From assembly GCF_039522935.1 (NCBI RefSeq), contig NZ_BAAAEI010000020.1, positions 62,001-126,000 on the forward strand: a DNA stretch of 64,000 bases, read 5' to 3'. The notes beneath the pieces were generated by a model that had not been told where the DNA came from, ran no database searches, and worked only from the letters and a program-made list of their open reading frames with translations. Within the stretch, counting starts at the first letter, position 1, and every line of letters begins with the position of its first letter. This document shows positions 1 to 8,634 of this stretch, piece by piece. Source of the stretch: Bowmanella denitrificans (lineage in GTDB: Bacteria > Pseudomonadota > Gammaproteobacteria > Enterobacterales > Alteromonadaceae). The translations under genes were made by a program, and so were the position numbers.

Positions 1-402
1 CAGCAGGCTTTCAAGGTCTTTTACCGGCGAGAAATCACTGTTTCCACCAGGTTTCATAAGCGGCAGACGCAACCCAATCAGCCCTTTATAGATGGGAATT
101 CGGATCGGCAGCAGATCTTCTTCCCGCTGATTGTCGGTCATACTCCACAATACATTGATCTCGCGACTGGACTTGAGCTGGTTGATGGCCTTGCCCTGCA
201 GCATAATCCGGTCGCTGGCGCTGAGCTTGAAGTTGACCCCGGTATGCTCTAAGGCCAGGGTCAGAAGCTCTACCGGATAACGGGTACGGTCATCTTGTTC
301 CGACATAGGACGGGGATAAACGATGTTCCAGGTGGCAGCCTGAACAGATATGCCCAACAACAATCCGCCTAGCATCAATATCAGTTTAGTCTTAAGCATC
401 AT
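1..402 (-). CDS. Periplasmic substrate-binding-like protein (C-terminal part outside window)
   Basis: An open frame starts at 402 on the minus strand and runs off the left edge, giving about 134 residues. It opens with a clear signal peptide (Lys, a Leu/Gly-rich core, then SVQAA), followed by WNIVYPRP and ELLTLALEHTG. This resembles the start of solute-binding proteins of the amino-acid ABC transporter type 3 fold. Family members outside transporter operons often have an unknown ligand. The start is one of two adjacent ATG codons (402 or 399). The product is probably secreted to the periplasm; the ligand cannot be told from this fragment. Confidence 0.7.
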   Translation of the reverse strand, partial: MMLKTKLILMLGGLLLGISVQAATWNIVYPRPMSEQDDRTRYPVELLTLALEHTGVNFKLSASDRIMLQGKAINQLKSSREINVLWSMTDNQREEDLLPIRIPIYKGLIGLRLPLMKPGGNSDFSPVKDLESLL

Positions 403-427
403 TTTCTTCTTCTGTCACGCTGTCAGC

Positions 428-1105
428 TTATTCTATGCCGATATATTTGTGGGTTTGAAGTGACAATCGCCAGTTACGGCGAATACAGGTGCTAACGGCC
501 AGCTCGGTCGCACGTTGCTGCTGACTGATAGGTTGCAGATAAATCAGTGCTTTTGCATTCACTGCGGGCCGGGCCAACAATTCATCCAATTCTTCAATAT
601 GCCGTTCCATGGCAATGGGGTGTTTAATTTCATCGGCACGGGCCAGGGCTTGGTCGAGAATGGTATAGCCCCCTTTCATATTCACCTTAGGTGACAAGGT
701 CACCCAGGTCTTATCATGTACCTGAATGGTAAATGTGCCGCTGGTCTCTATCTGTACAGAATACCCCTTTTCTATCAAAGCGGTCGTAAGCGGTGTTAAA
801 TCATACATCGCTGGCTCACCACCGGTAATCACCACATGCCTGGCCTGATAGCCTTGTTGGCTGAACAGGGCCAGTAAACTGTCTGGGGAACCCTCAAACC
901 AGCCATCGTCCGCTTCGGTTTTGACCAATATCTGTTGTGCGCTTTGGCGACGCTCAGGAAGAATCTCCCAGGTATGCTTGGTATCGCACCAGGGACAGCC
1001 CACCGGACACCCCTGCAGGCGAATAAAAATAGAAGGCACACCGGTAAAACTGCCTTCCCCCTGAATAGTTTCAAACATTTCGTTAATTTTAAGGCTGTCG
1101 CTCAA
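428..1105 (-). CDS. queE: 7-carboxy-7-deazaguanine synthase QueE
   Basis: Radical SAM enzyme converting 6-carboxytetrahydropterin to 7-carboxy-7-deazaguanine in queuosine/preQ0 synthesis. The cluster motif CPVGCPWC (Cys-x3-Cys-x2-Cys) follows FETIQGEG and FIRLQG, as in the gammaproteobacterial family, and TGGEP is present. I place the start at a TTG at 1105 because AGGA lies about 8 nt upstream and the resulting 225 residues match the usual length of about 223. An in-frame ATG at 1168 would add 21 residues without family similarity. The gene is divergent from queC, the next enzyme of the pathway. Confidence 0.93.
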   Translation of the reverse strand: MSDSLKINEMFETIQGEGSFTGVPSIFIRLQGCPVGCPWCDTKHTWEILPERRQSAQQILVKTEADDGWFEGSPDSLLALFSQQGYQARHVVITGGEPAMYDLTPLTTALIEKGYSVQIETSGTFTIQVHDKTWVTLSPKVNMKGGYTILDQALARADEIKHPIAMERHIEELDELLARPAVNAKALIYLQPISQQQRATELAVSTCIRRNWRLSLQTHKYIGIE

Positions 1106-1217
1106 GGGGCTATCCTGCGTTGAATGAATTGCCCCGGCGGTCTGTGAACATAGAGCCGGTCGGGGCAAAACTGATATGATTAGTACTAAGTTGGCAGATT
1201 ATAGAGAAGGCAGCCAG

Positions 1218-1874
1218 ATGGCACAAAAAGTAGTAGTGATTTTTTCCGGCGGTATGGATTCCTTTACGGTACTGCATAAAGCACATCGGCAGGGTTTTGA
1301 GCTGTATGCGCTGTCGTTTGACTATGGTCAGCGACACAAAAAAGAGCTGCAATATGCCGCCAGCGTTTGCCAAAGCCTGGGCGTAGTGCACAAGATAGTG
1401 GATATCACTGCCATTAATCAGCTGGTGGGCGGCTCTTCCCTGACCAGTGATATCGACGTTGCCGAAGGCCACTATGCGGCGGAAAATATGAAAAACACCG
1501 TGGTCCCCAACCGCAATATGATTTTACTGTCGATGGCTGTGGGTTATGCGGTCTCGTTGGGTGCCAGCAAGGTGTACTATGGTGCCCATTCGGGGGACCA
1601 CAATATCTACCCGGATTGCCGGCCTGAGTTCGTGCTGAAAATGAACGATGTCTGCGCGATTGCCAACTACGAGCCCGTCGAGGTTGTCAGCCCTTACCTG
1701 CATGACAGTAAAATCGACATTCTGGCCGACGGACTGGCGATGGGGCTTGATTACAGTCAAACCTGGACTTGCTATAACGGCCGCGACAAAGCCTGCGGAA
1801 AATGTGGCGCCTGTAATGAGCGTTTGGAAGCTTTTGCAGAAAATGGCGTGCAGGACCCACTGCCCTACGAATAA
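1218..1874 (+). CDS. queC: 7-cyano-7-deazaguanine synthase QueC
   Basis: ATP-dependent ligase that makes preQ0 from 7-carboxy-7-deazaguanine and ammonia. The N-terminal PP-loop reads SGGMDS, and the C-terminal zinc site is formed by the cysteines of CYNGRDKACGKCGAC. An upstream in-frame ATG at 1176 is open, but MAQKVVV at 1218 is preceded by a GAAGG-type ribosome site and gives the family length of 218 residues. Divergent from queE, so the two pathway steps probably share a promoter region. It ends at a strong palindromic terminator. Confidence 0.96.
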   Translation: MAQKVVVIFSGGMDSFTVLHKAHRQGFELYALSFDYGQRHKKELQYAASVCQSLGVVHKIVDITAINQLVGGSSLTSDIDVAEGHYAAENMKNTVVPNRNMILLSMAVGYAVSLGASKVYYGAHSGDHNIYPDCRPEFVLKMNDVCAIANYEPVEVVSPYLHDSKIDILADGLAMGLDYSQTWTCYNGRDKACGKCGACNERLEAFAENGVQDPLPYE

Positions 1875-1880
1875 GCTGGC

Positions 1881-1912
1881 AGACAAAAGGCCGCATTTGC
1901 GGCCTTTTGTCT
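1881..1912. terminator. Bidirectional terminator between queC and the LysR gene
   Basis: A perfect 14-bp inverted repeat around an ATTT loop, with AAAA on the left arm and TTTT on the right. It lies 6 bp after the queC stop and 4 bp from the end of the convergent LysR gene, so it can serve both strands. Confidence 0.9.
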
Positions 1913-1915
1913 TGT

Positions 1916-2830
1916 TTACACTGACTTCGTAGCGAAATACGCCAACTCGCGAATACAGTGTTTCAGCACAGGGTTAAGAATGGTGTTTTTACCATTAATG
2001 GCAAAGAACTCATGTTTAAAACTGAAGTCTTTACCACCTACCTGCACCAGACCCAACTCCTTGTGATTACTGGCCAGTGAGTGCGGCAACAGCCCCAAAT
2101 AGTTACCGGTCAGGATGGCGGCCAGACAGGACTCATAGGAGTCAGAAAAGGTATGAATAGACATGCGCTGGTCTTCGCCAATGTAATTGGATGACGACAT
2201 ACCGGTAATGCCAATCGAAGCATAATCTTCCAATCTCACCTTATCCGGAAAACTGTCGTGATACTTCGCCAAAGGATGGGATTCGTGACAATATAAACCA
2301 CCGATACTGGCCACACCTAATGGATGAAACACCAAAGACTCTGGTTTAACCATGTCATAGCTGGACACCACCAAATGGCATTCGCCAGACAATGCCACAT
2401 GTTCCACTTCGTTATACAAGCGGGTTTGGATATTAAAGTGGATATCGTCAAACTTTTGCATGGTGCTCTTAACTGCCTGGCTCACCGCTTGTGACAAATT
2501 CAGCGGCAGGCTGGACATCAGCACCAGTGTGATATGCCCGGAATAATCGTCGTGCAAACTCTTAAGGTTAAACACAAAGTTATCAAAGGCATTAAAAATA
2601 CGTTTTGTTTCCTGAAAAACCACTTCACCTTCTTTGGTCATCTGAAAACCACCACGACCGCGGTGACACAAAACCAAATCCAGGCGTTCTTCCAGTTTCT
2701 TGATGGCCGCACTGATATTGGGACGCTGCATACGTAATACAGGCTCAGCAGCGGTGAAACCATTACAGGACGCTACCGCATAAAACACGCGCAGCAGTTT
2801 GATATCGGATTCTTGCAGTCTGTTCAGCAT
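1916..2830 (-). CDS. LysR-family transcriptional regulator
   Basis: 304 residues with an N-terminal winged helix-turn-helix (about residues 8-65: LLRVFYAVASCNGFTAAE, then NISAAIKKLEERL) and a C-terminal effector-binding domain. The length is normal for the family. It converges on queC and is followed downstream by a shared terminator. The nearest gene upstream, uvrB, is on the same strand 130 bp away, so no divergently transcribed target points to its regulon. Family assignment is firm; the effector and targets are unknown. Confidence 0.9.
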   Translation of the reverse strand: MLNRLQESDIKLLRVFYAVASCNGFTAAEPVLRMQRPNISAAIKKLEERLDLVLCHRGRGGFQMTKEGEVVFQETKRIFNAFDNFVFNLKSLHDDYSGHITLVLMSSLPLNLSQAVSQAVKSTMQKFDDIHFNIQTRLYNEVEHVALSGECHLVVSSYDMVKPESLVFHPLGVASIGGLYCHESHPLAKYHDSFPDKVRLEDYASIGITGMSSSNYIGEDQRMSIHTFSDSYESCLAAILTGNYLGLLPHSLASNHKELGLVQVGGKDFSFKHEFFAINGKNTILNPVLKHCIRELAYFATKSV

Positions 2831-2960
2831 AAGGGTCCAGATCTTATAGGTATGCTAAAAGATACTACACCCCTTTGGTCCAGACTGGCAAACCCCATTT
2901 TATCGGTTGCAGGTATATTTTCCTGGCCGTTACCCCGAGCTTTCCTGTTGTTCAGCGATT

Positions 2961-4964
2961 TTATGACAATGCCACCAATTGCCGCCGCAGCTCTTCCACC
3001 TGATCGCGCAGGGCCGCGGCCTGCTCGAACTCCAGCTCTCTGGCATGCTTAAACATGCGGCTTTCCAGCTCATTGATGTCATGCAGAAGTTGATCCGGCG
3101 TTTTGGCCTGATATTTCTTACCTTTCTCCGCGACCTTAGCCTGGCGCTCCCGCCGGCTGCGCTCCCCCAGGTCCATCACATCGGTGACAGGCTTGAGCAG
3201 ACGCTGCGGGACGATGCCGTGTTCGAGGTTATGGGCCTGCTGTTTTTCACGACGCCGCTGGGTTTCCTCCATGGCGCGCTGCATAGAACCGGTAATCACA
3301 TCGGCATACAGAATTGCCCGACCATTGGGGTGACGGGCGGCCCGGCCAATAGTTTGAATTAATGAACGGTCAGAACGCAAAAAGCCTTCTTTATCAGCAT
3401 CCAGTATCGCCACCAGAGACACTTCCGGCATGTCCAGTCCTTCCCGCAGCAAGTTAATGCCCACCAACACATCAAATTTACCCAGACGCAGATCGCGGAT
3501 GATTTCCATGCGTTCCACAGTATCAATGTCTGAGTGCAGATAACGCACCTTAACCCCATGTTCATCCAGATAATCGCTGAGATCCTCGGCCATGCGCTTG
3601 GTTAAGGTCGTCACCAGCACGCGCTCATCCAAGGCCACACGCTTGTGCACTTCGGAGAGCAAATCATCGACCTGGGTTGTCACCGGGCGTACCTCAAGTT
3701 CGGGATCCACCAAACCTGTCGGTCTGACCACCTGTTCCACCACATCCCCCGCTGATTTTTCCAGCTCGTACTTGCCAGGTGTGGCCGACACATAAATGGT
3801 CTGGGGAGACAGTTGCTCAAACTCCTCAAACTTCAGGGGCCGGTTATCCAGCGCTGAAGGTAGCCGAAAGCCATACTCAACCAGGGTTTCCTTGCGCGAG
3901 CGATCACCTTTATACATGGCACCGATTTGCGACACCGTGACGTGAGACTCATCGATAAATAACAGGCCATCGGCCGGAAAATAATCGATCAGGGTCGGTG
4001 GTGGTTCCCCCGGCGCACGGCCGGACAGATAGCGGGAGTAGTTTTCGATACCCGAGCAATAACCCAGCTCCAACATCATTTCGATATCGAACTGGCAGCG
4101 CTGGGCGATACGCTGCTCTTCAATCAGTTTGTTTACCCCTTTGAGCTGTTCCCTGCGCTCTTTAAGCTCCACTTTAATATGTTCAATGGCATCGAGGATC
4201 TTTTCTCTGGGCGTAACATAATGGGTTTTAGGAAACACCGTGGCCCTGGCCACAGATTTTTCGATGGCACCGGTAAGTGGATCAAACAGGCTGATTTTTT
4301 CAATTTCCTCATCGAACAATTCCACCCTGATACCCTGACGATCTGAATCGGCGGGGAAAATATCGATAACATCGCCCCGCACACGAAAGGTACCGCGTTC
4401 AAAGCTGACGTCATTACGGCTGTATTGCAATTCGGCGAGACGACGCAGAATATCCCGTTGATCCATCAAATCCCCCTGGCGCAAATGCAGCAGCATCTTC
4501 ATATAGGATTCGGGATCGCCTAAACCATAAATGGCAGACACACTGGACACGATTACCACATCACGGCGCTCCATCAAGGCTTTAGTGGCTGACAAGCGCA
4601 TCTGCTCGATATGGTCGTTGATGGAGGCGTCCTTCTCGATAAAAGTGTCCGTGGTAGGCACATAGGCTTCCGGCTGGTAATAGTCGTAGTAGGAAACGAA
4701 ATACTCCACCGCATTATTGGGAAAGAACTCTTTCATCTCCCCATACAACTGGGCCGCCAGTGTTTTGTTATGCGCGAGGATCAGTGTAGGTCGTTGCACC
4801 TGCTGTATCACATTGGCCATGGTAAAAGTTTTGCCCGATCCCGTGACACCCAGTAAAGTTTGGCAGGCCAGACCGCTGTCCAGGCCATCCACCAGCGCTT
4901 CAATGGCTTTAGGTTGGTCACCTGCGGGTTGATAACTGGCTTTAAGTTCAAATCCCCTGCTCAT
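2961..4964 (-). CDS. uvrB: UvrABC system protein B
   Basis: Damage-verifying helicase-like subunit of nucleotide excision repair. Visible motifs are the Walker A GVTGSGKT, the DESH box, the beta-hairpin region with Tyr residues (YYDYYQPEAYV), the motif VI QTIGRAARH, and a C-terminal UVR domain that binds UvrC. I choose ATG 4964 (667 residues), preceded by GGAGGT 6 nt upstream. A start at 4997 would add 11 residues unlike the family. The start codon overlaps the stop of the upstream MATE gene (ATGA), implying translational coupling. Confidence 0.97.
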   Translation of the reverse strand: MSRGFELKASYQPAGDQPKAIEALVDGLDSGLACQTLLGVTGSGKTFTMANVIQQVQRPTLILAHNKTLAAQLYGEMKEFFPNNAVEYFVSYYDYYQPEAYVPTTDTFIEKDASINDHIEQMRLSATKALMERRDVVIVSSVSAIYGLGDPESYMKMLLHLRQGDLMDQRDILRRLAELQYSRNDVSFERGTFRVRGDVIDIFPADSDRQGIRVELFDEEIEKISLFDPLTGAIEKSVARATVFPKTHYVTPREKILDAIEHIKVELKERREQLKGVNKLIEEQRIAQRCQFDIEMMLELGYCSGIENYSRYLSGRAPGEPPPTLIDYFPADGLLFIDESHVTVSQIGAMYKGDRSRKETLVEYGFRLPSALDNRPLKFEEFEQLSPQTIYVSATPGKYELEKSAGDVVEQVVRPTGLVDPELEVRPVTTQVDDLLSEVHKRVALDERVLVTTLTKRMAEDLSDYLDEHGVKVRYLHSDIDTVERMEIIRDLRLGKFDVLVGINLLREGLDMPEVSLVAILDADKEGFLRSDRSLIQTIGRAARHPNGRAILYADVITGSMQRAMEETQRRREKQQAHNLEHGIVPQRLLKPVTDVMDLGERSRRERQAKVAEKGKKYQAKTPDQLLHDINELESRMFKHARELEFEQAAALRDQVEELRRQLVALS

Positions 4965-6346
4965 CCCGTTACCTCCTGAGCTTGCTGCAACTGACACTCT
5001 TCATCCAATAACTTACGGAACCATAGAAACGCGCAAGCGGCTGTCAACAAATTCGCCAGCACCCCAGCCGCAAACATACCTGGCAGGTGATAAAGCAGGC
5101 TGCCCAGGTAAGAAATAGGTACAAAAAATACGAATAAGCGCAACAAACTTAACAGCAGTGCACTCATAGGCTTGTGCATGGCGTTAAAGGATGAATTGGT
5201 CAGAATAATAATGCCCTGCAAACCGTAACCTAAAGGCACAATCATCAGAAACAACTGAATTAGCTCTGCCACCTGTTTCTCTTCAGCAAACACCATGGCA
5301 ATCAATGGTGAGCACAACCACAACAGCAGGAAAATCCCCAGTTGCCAGAGCATCACAAAGCGCATACACAACATGTAGCCGTCTCGCACCCTGTCCATGC
5401 GTCCGGCTCCAAAATTCTGGCTGATAAAAGGCGGTAAGCTCATGGATAACGCCAGCACCACGATGCAGGCAATGGATTCTAACCTATTGCCAACCCCCCA
5501 GGTCGCCACTGCCTCGGCCCCATAAGTCGCGACGATAGCAGTGAGCACACCATTGGCAATTGGGGTTAACATGTTGGCACCCGCCGCTGGTAAGCCGATT
5601 TTCAATACAGCCCGGCTGGTCATACGGAATTCAGAAAAGGTCAACAGTCTGGGAAGTACCAAACCACGTTTGATTACTAATAAATACAGGATATAGCCAC
5701 AGCCCACCGCCCAAGCCACCATAGTCGCAATCGCAGCGCCCTGGATGCCCAGGGCCGGTATCGGGCCTAACCCGAAGATCAACAACGGATCCAGAATAGC
5801 GTTGATCAAGCCGCCTGCCGCCATCACGATGCTGGGTGTTTTGGTATCACCTGCAGCTCGTAGTACCGAGTTTCCCACCATAGGCAACGCCAGAAAAACG
5901 CCGGCCACATACCAGATATGCATATAGTCACGAATATGTACAAGCTGTGATTCGGTGGCCCCCAACATTCTGAAAACCGGATCGATAGTTAAAAAACCGG
6001 CTGTCGCCAGCAGCCCCACTAATAAAAATGACAACATCAAGGCACCAGTGCCAAACTCCCTGGCCAGATGCGATTGGCCAGCGCCCAGATACCGTGCAAT
6101 AGTGGCAGACGTGCCAATCCCCAAACCGATATTGAGGCTAATTAAGGTGAAGGTAACCGGAAAGGTAAAGCTAATCGCAGCCAGCTCTTCGGTACCCAAC
6201 AAACTCACGAAGAAGGTATCCACCAACCCGAAGGTCATCAGCATCACCATGCCCAGAATCATCGGCACTGTCATCTGCCGTAATGTACTGGCGATGGGAC
6301 TGTTTAGCAGATCGGGTTTAGCACTGGCTTGCACGGCATAGCTCAT
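4961..6346 (-). CDS. MATE-family multidrug/Na+ efflux transporter
   Basis: 461 residues, almost entirely hydrophobic, with about twelve predicted membrane segments arranged as two similar halves, as in the NorM/DinF type. TVPMILGMVMLMTFGLVDTFF is the typical first helix. The family exports cationic drugs or metabolites in exchange for Na+ or H+. The stop overlaps the uvrB start by 4 nt, so the two genes are co-translated. This pairing could join export of genotoxic compounds with repair, but that is inference. Substrate unknown. Confidence 0.92.
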   Translation of the reverse strand: MSYAVQASAKPDLLNSPIASTLRQMTVPMILGMVMLMTFGLVDTFFVSLLGTEELAAISFTFPVTFTLISLNIGLGIGTSATIARYLGAGQSHLAREFGTGALMLSFLLVGLLATAGFLTIDPVFRMLGATESQLVHIRDYMHIWYVAGVFLALPMVGNSVLRAAGDTKTPSIVMAAGGLINAILDPLLIFGLGPIPALGIQGAAIATMVAWAVGCGYILYLLVIKRGLVLPRLLTFSEFRMTSRAVLKIGLPAAGANMLTPIANGVLTAIVATYGAEAVATWGVGNRLESIACIVVLALSMSLPPFISQNFGAGRMDRVRDGYMLCMRFVMLWQLGIFLLLWLCSPLIAMVFAEEKQVAELIQLFLMIVPLGYGLQGIIILTNSSFNAMHKPMSALLLSLLRLFVFFVPISYLGSLLYHLPGMFAAGVLANLLTAACAFLWFRKLLDEECQLQQAQEVTG

Positions 6347-6510
6347 TGAGTGGGAAAGGACTCATGATAAAAGACTGGTCATGAGAAGGCCATGGCAAAG
6401 CGCTGCGCTTTTGTATGGAAATATGATTCAGATCGTTCTATTTAATACAGATCCAGCACATCGTGACAAGTCAAGAACCTATCTTCATTGAACTTAATGC
6501 ACTGATTTAA

Positions 6511-6621
6511 TCACCTGATTTGTTGGTAAATTTTTTTTCCCCAACAAAAAACAACTAACAAGGTCAACACCAACCCGGCCAAAAATCCGCCAAGATGTCC
6601 AATCAGCGACCTAACCACTAC
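6511..6621 (-). pseudogene. Remnant of a rhomboid-family membrane protease (last helix)
   Basis: A 36-codon open stretch on the minus strand reads VRSLIGHLGGFLAGLVLTLL then WGKKIYQQIR and stop. The HLGGFLAGL pattern is that of the final rhomboid helix, which carries the catalytic His. An in-frame TAA lies immediately upstream, and the preceding AT-rich DNA does not encode the rest of the protein. I read it as a decayed 3' end. The match is by eye and short, so confidence is modest. Confidence 0.4.
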
Positions 6622-6733
6622 TTAACCAATTGTTTTTTATATAATAATTCATTTTATTCCTAATTTCTTAAGTCGCCCCCTTGACAGCATTTTTACTGCC
6701 CTGACGGCATTTCCTCCCGATTCATCAACATAG

Positions 6734-7006
6734 TTATCCACAGATTTAGTGGATAAGTCCGGCCCGGCCAATCACGCCGCCTTTTTCACCAGCATGTGGA
6801 CAAAAAATGGTAAGTTACTACTAACCTGCTGAGACTCATTCTTATGTTGCATTTTTGTTAAACACTGTCCTTAGATCCAGTAGGCAAGGCTTTCATAAGA
6901 ACAAATTGGGATAACTGAACGTTTTTTATTCCCTCTTTTTGTAGGATAAGCAACCTAAAAGAGTACGTTTTTGTGGGTCACAATAACCACATAAGTATTA
7001 TCCACC
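6734..7006. promoter_or_regulatory. Cluster of DnaA-box-like sites
   Basis: Perfect TTATCCACA at 6734-6742. Close variants: TTATCCACT (complement of 6748-6756), TTGTCCACA (complement of 6795-6803), TTATCC cores on the minus strand at 6909-6914 and 6944-6949, and TTATCCACC at 6998-7006. Far more TTATCC cores than expected in 270 bp. Could bind DnaA (origin-like or titration site); function is inferred. Confidence 0.5.
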
Positions 7007-7082
7007 GAGACGCAGCAAACACTCTCTTTGCCTAGCAAATAACCAAACAGTCATAAAGTGGTAAAATTTATCGATTCCGCTG

Positions 7083-7111
7083 TTGACACCTATCAGGCAG
7101 CTCATTAATAT
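7083..7111 (+). promoter_or_regulatory. Sigma-70 promoter of the tRNA-Asn genes
   Basis: TTGACA (7083-7088), 17-bp spacer, TAATAT (7106-7111), followed by a GC-rich discriminator. This is a near-consensus promoter about 60 bp before the first tRNA, with the discriminator type typical of stringently controlled stable-RNA promoters. Confidence 0.8.
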
Positions 7112-7172
7112 TCGCCTCCGTTGAAAACAGCCAGCCACCAAGCTGAATCCTGTTTTTAATGTGAATATCTGC

Positions 7173-7249
7173 TCCCCCTTAGCTCAGTTGGTTAGAGCGA
7201 CGGACTGTTAATCCGCAGGTCCCCCGTTCGAGTCGGGGAGGGGGAGCCA
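7173..7249 (+). tRNA. tRNA-Asn (GTT)
   Basis: 77 nt with encoded CCA. The acceptor arm TCCCCCT pairs with AGGGGGA; the D-arm AGCTCAG, anticodon loop CTGTTAA (anticodon GTT) and T-arm GTTCGAGTC are all present. Confidence 0.97.
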
Positions 7250-7269
7250 AATTCACCTAGTCTTTCTGT

Positions 7270-7346
7270 TCCCCCTTAGCTCAGTTGGTTAGAGCGACGG
7301 ACTGTTAATCCGCAGGTCCCCCGTTCGAGTCGGGGAGGGGGAGCCA
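7270..7346 (+). tRNA. tRNA-Asn (GTT), second copy
   Basis: Identical in sequence to the copy at 7173-7249, separated by 20 nt, with CCA encoded and anticodon GTT. Presumably co-transcribed from the promoter at 7083-7111. Confidence 0.97.
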
Positions 7347-7485
7347 ACTTCCAGATACTGTCAAAATTGGCTTACAGCCCTTGTACAGCCCCTAATCCAG
7401 CTAGAATAACCCTAAGAATATCAAGTTGTTAATCTGGTCGTAAAATCGGATAATAGCGCCCAGCAATCCATCTTCCCTTACAGGC

Positions 7486-8067
7486 ATGACTGAATATCTC
7501 CTGCTGCTATTAGGCACAGTGCTGGTAAACAATTTCGTATTGGTGAATTTTCTTGGCCTTTGCCCTTTTATGGGGGTGTCAGGCAAACTGGAAACCGCCA
7601 TCGGGATGTCTATGGCCACGACTTTTGTTCTGACCCTGGCCTCCCTTTCCAGCTATCTTGTTGAGCATTACATATTACTACCTTTGGGTATCGGCTATCT
7701 GCGCACTCTGAGTTTTATCCTGGTTATCGCGGTGGTGGTACAATTCACCGAGATGGTCGTGCATAAAACCAGTCCGACCCTGTATCGTCTGCTGGGTATT
7801 TTTCTGCCATTGATTACCACTAACTGTGCAGTATTAGGTGTTGCTCTGCTAAATGTTCGTGAACAACATAATTTTATCCAGTCAGTAGTCTATGGCTTCG
7901 GTGCCGCTGCTGGTTTCTCTTTGGTGTTGATCCTGTTTGCAGCCATGCGTGAACGCCTTGCAGCAGCAGATGTGCCCTCCCCATTTAAGGGCGCTTCCAT
8001 CGCCATGATCACCGCTGGATTAATGTCTCTGGCCTTTATGGGCTTTACCGGTTTGGTCAAACTCTGA
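7486..8067 (+). CDS. rsxA: Rnf electron transport complex subunit A
   Basis: 193-residue integral membrane protein with six predicted helices. YLLLLLGTVLVNNFVLVNFL and FLPLITTNCAVLGVALLN are the conserved halves that place a [2Fe-2S] cluster in the membrane together with RnfE. In the Rnf complex, electrons pass between NADH and ferredoxin with Na+/H+ transport; in enteric bacteria the same complex reduces SoxR. First gene of the six-gene rnfABCDGE cluster; its stop overlaps the rnfB start by 1 nt. Confidence 0.96.
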   Translation: MTEYLLLLLGTVLVNNFVLVNFLGLCPFMGVSGKLETAIGMSMATTFVLTLASLSSYLVEHYILLPLGIGYLRTLSFILVIAVVVQFTEMVVHKTSPTLYRLLGIFLPLITTNCAVLGVALLNVREQHNFIQSVVYGFGAAAGFSLVLILFAAMRERLAAADVPSPFKGASIAMITAGLMSLAFMGFTGLVKL

Positions 8068-8621
8068 TGTCATTGTTGTATGCGCTCTTAGCCATTGGCT
8101 TGTTAGCACTGCTGTTCGGTCTGATTTTAGGTTATGCCGCCGTGCGTTTTAAGGTGGAAAGCGATCCGCTGGTTGAACAAATCGATGCTATTTTACCTCA
8201 AACCCAATGTGGGCAATGCGGGTACCCAGGTTGCCGTCCTTACGCCGAAGCGATTGCCAATGGCGATGAAATTAATAAATGTCCGCCAGGCGGTGAGTCC
8301 ACCATCCGCCAGCTTGCTGATTTAATGGGTGTAGAAGCCAAGCCCCTTGATGATGCACATGGCAGTAACGACGTAAAGAAAGTGGCGTTTATTCGTGAAG
8401 ACGAATGCATTGGCTGCACTAAATGTATCCAGGCCTGTCCGGTGGATGCCATCGTCGGTGCATCAAAGCAGATGCACACGGTTATCAGCGAAGAATGTAC
8501 CGGTTGTGACTTATGTGTAGACCCCTGCCCGGTGGATTGTATTGACATGGTGCCGGTGAAAGTCACAGCCTCTTCCTGGCGCTGGCAATTAGACGCCATC
8601 CCGGTAAAAACCATAGATTAG
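8067..8621 (+). CDS. rnfB: Rnf electron transport complex subunit B
   Basis: 184 residues: an N-terminal membrane anchor (LLYALLAIGLLALLFGLILG), a [4Fe-4S] site in QCGQCGYPGCRPYAEA, and two ferredoxin motifs, CIGCTKCIQACPVDAI and CTGCDLCVDPCPVDCI. It is the cytoplasmic electron-entry subunit facing ferredoxin. The start overlaps the rsxA stop; rnfC follows after 13 bp. Length and cysteine spacing are normal. Confidence 0.96.
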   Translation: MSLLYALLAIGLLALLFGLILGYAAVRFKVESDPLVEQIDAILPQTQCGQCGYPGCRPYAEAIANGDEINKCPPGGESTIRQLADLMGVEAKPLDDAHGSNDVKKVAFIREDECIGCTKCIQACPVDAIVGASKQMHTVISEECTGCDLCVDPCPVDCIDMVPVKVTASSWRWQLDAIPVKTID

Positions 8622-8634
8622 AAGGGCGAATCAG

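Larger units (their letters stand above)
6347..7172. other. Gene-free stretch upstream of the tRNA-Asn genes
   Basis: No convincing complete protein gene on either strand. It holds an AT-rich segment (about 6630-6675), a short rhomboid-like remnant (6511-6621, minus), six TTATCC or TTGTCC DnaA-box-like sites between 6734 and 7006, and the tRNA promoter at 7083-7111. Confidence 0.7.
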
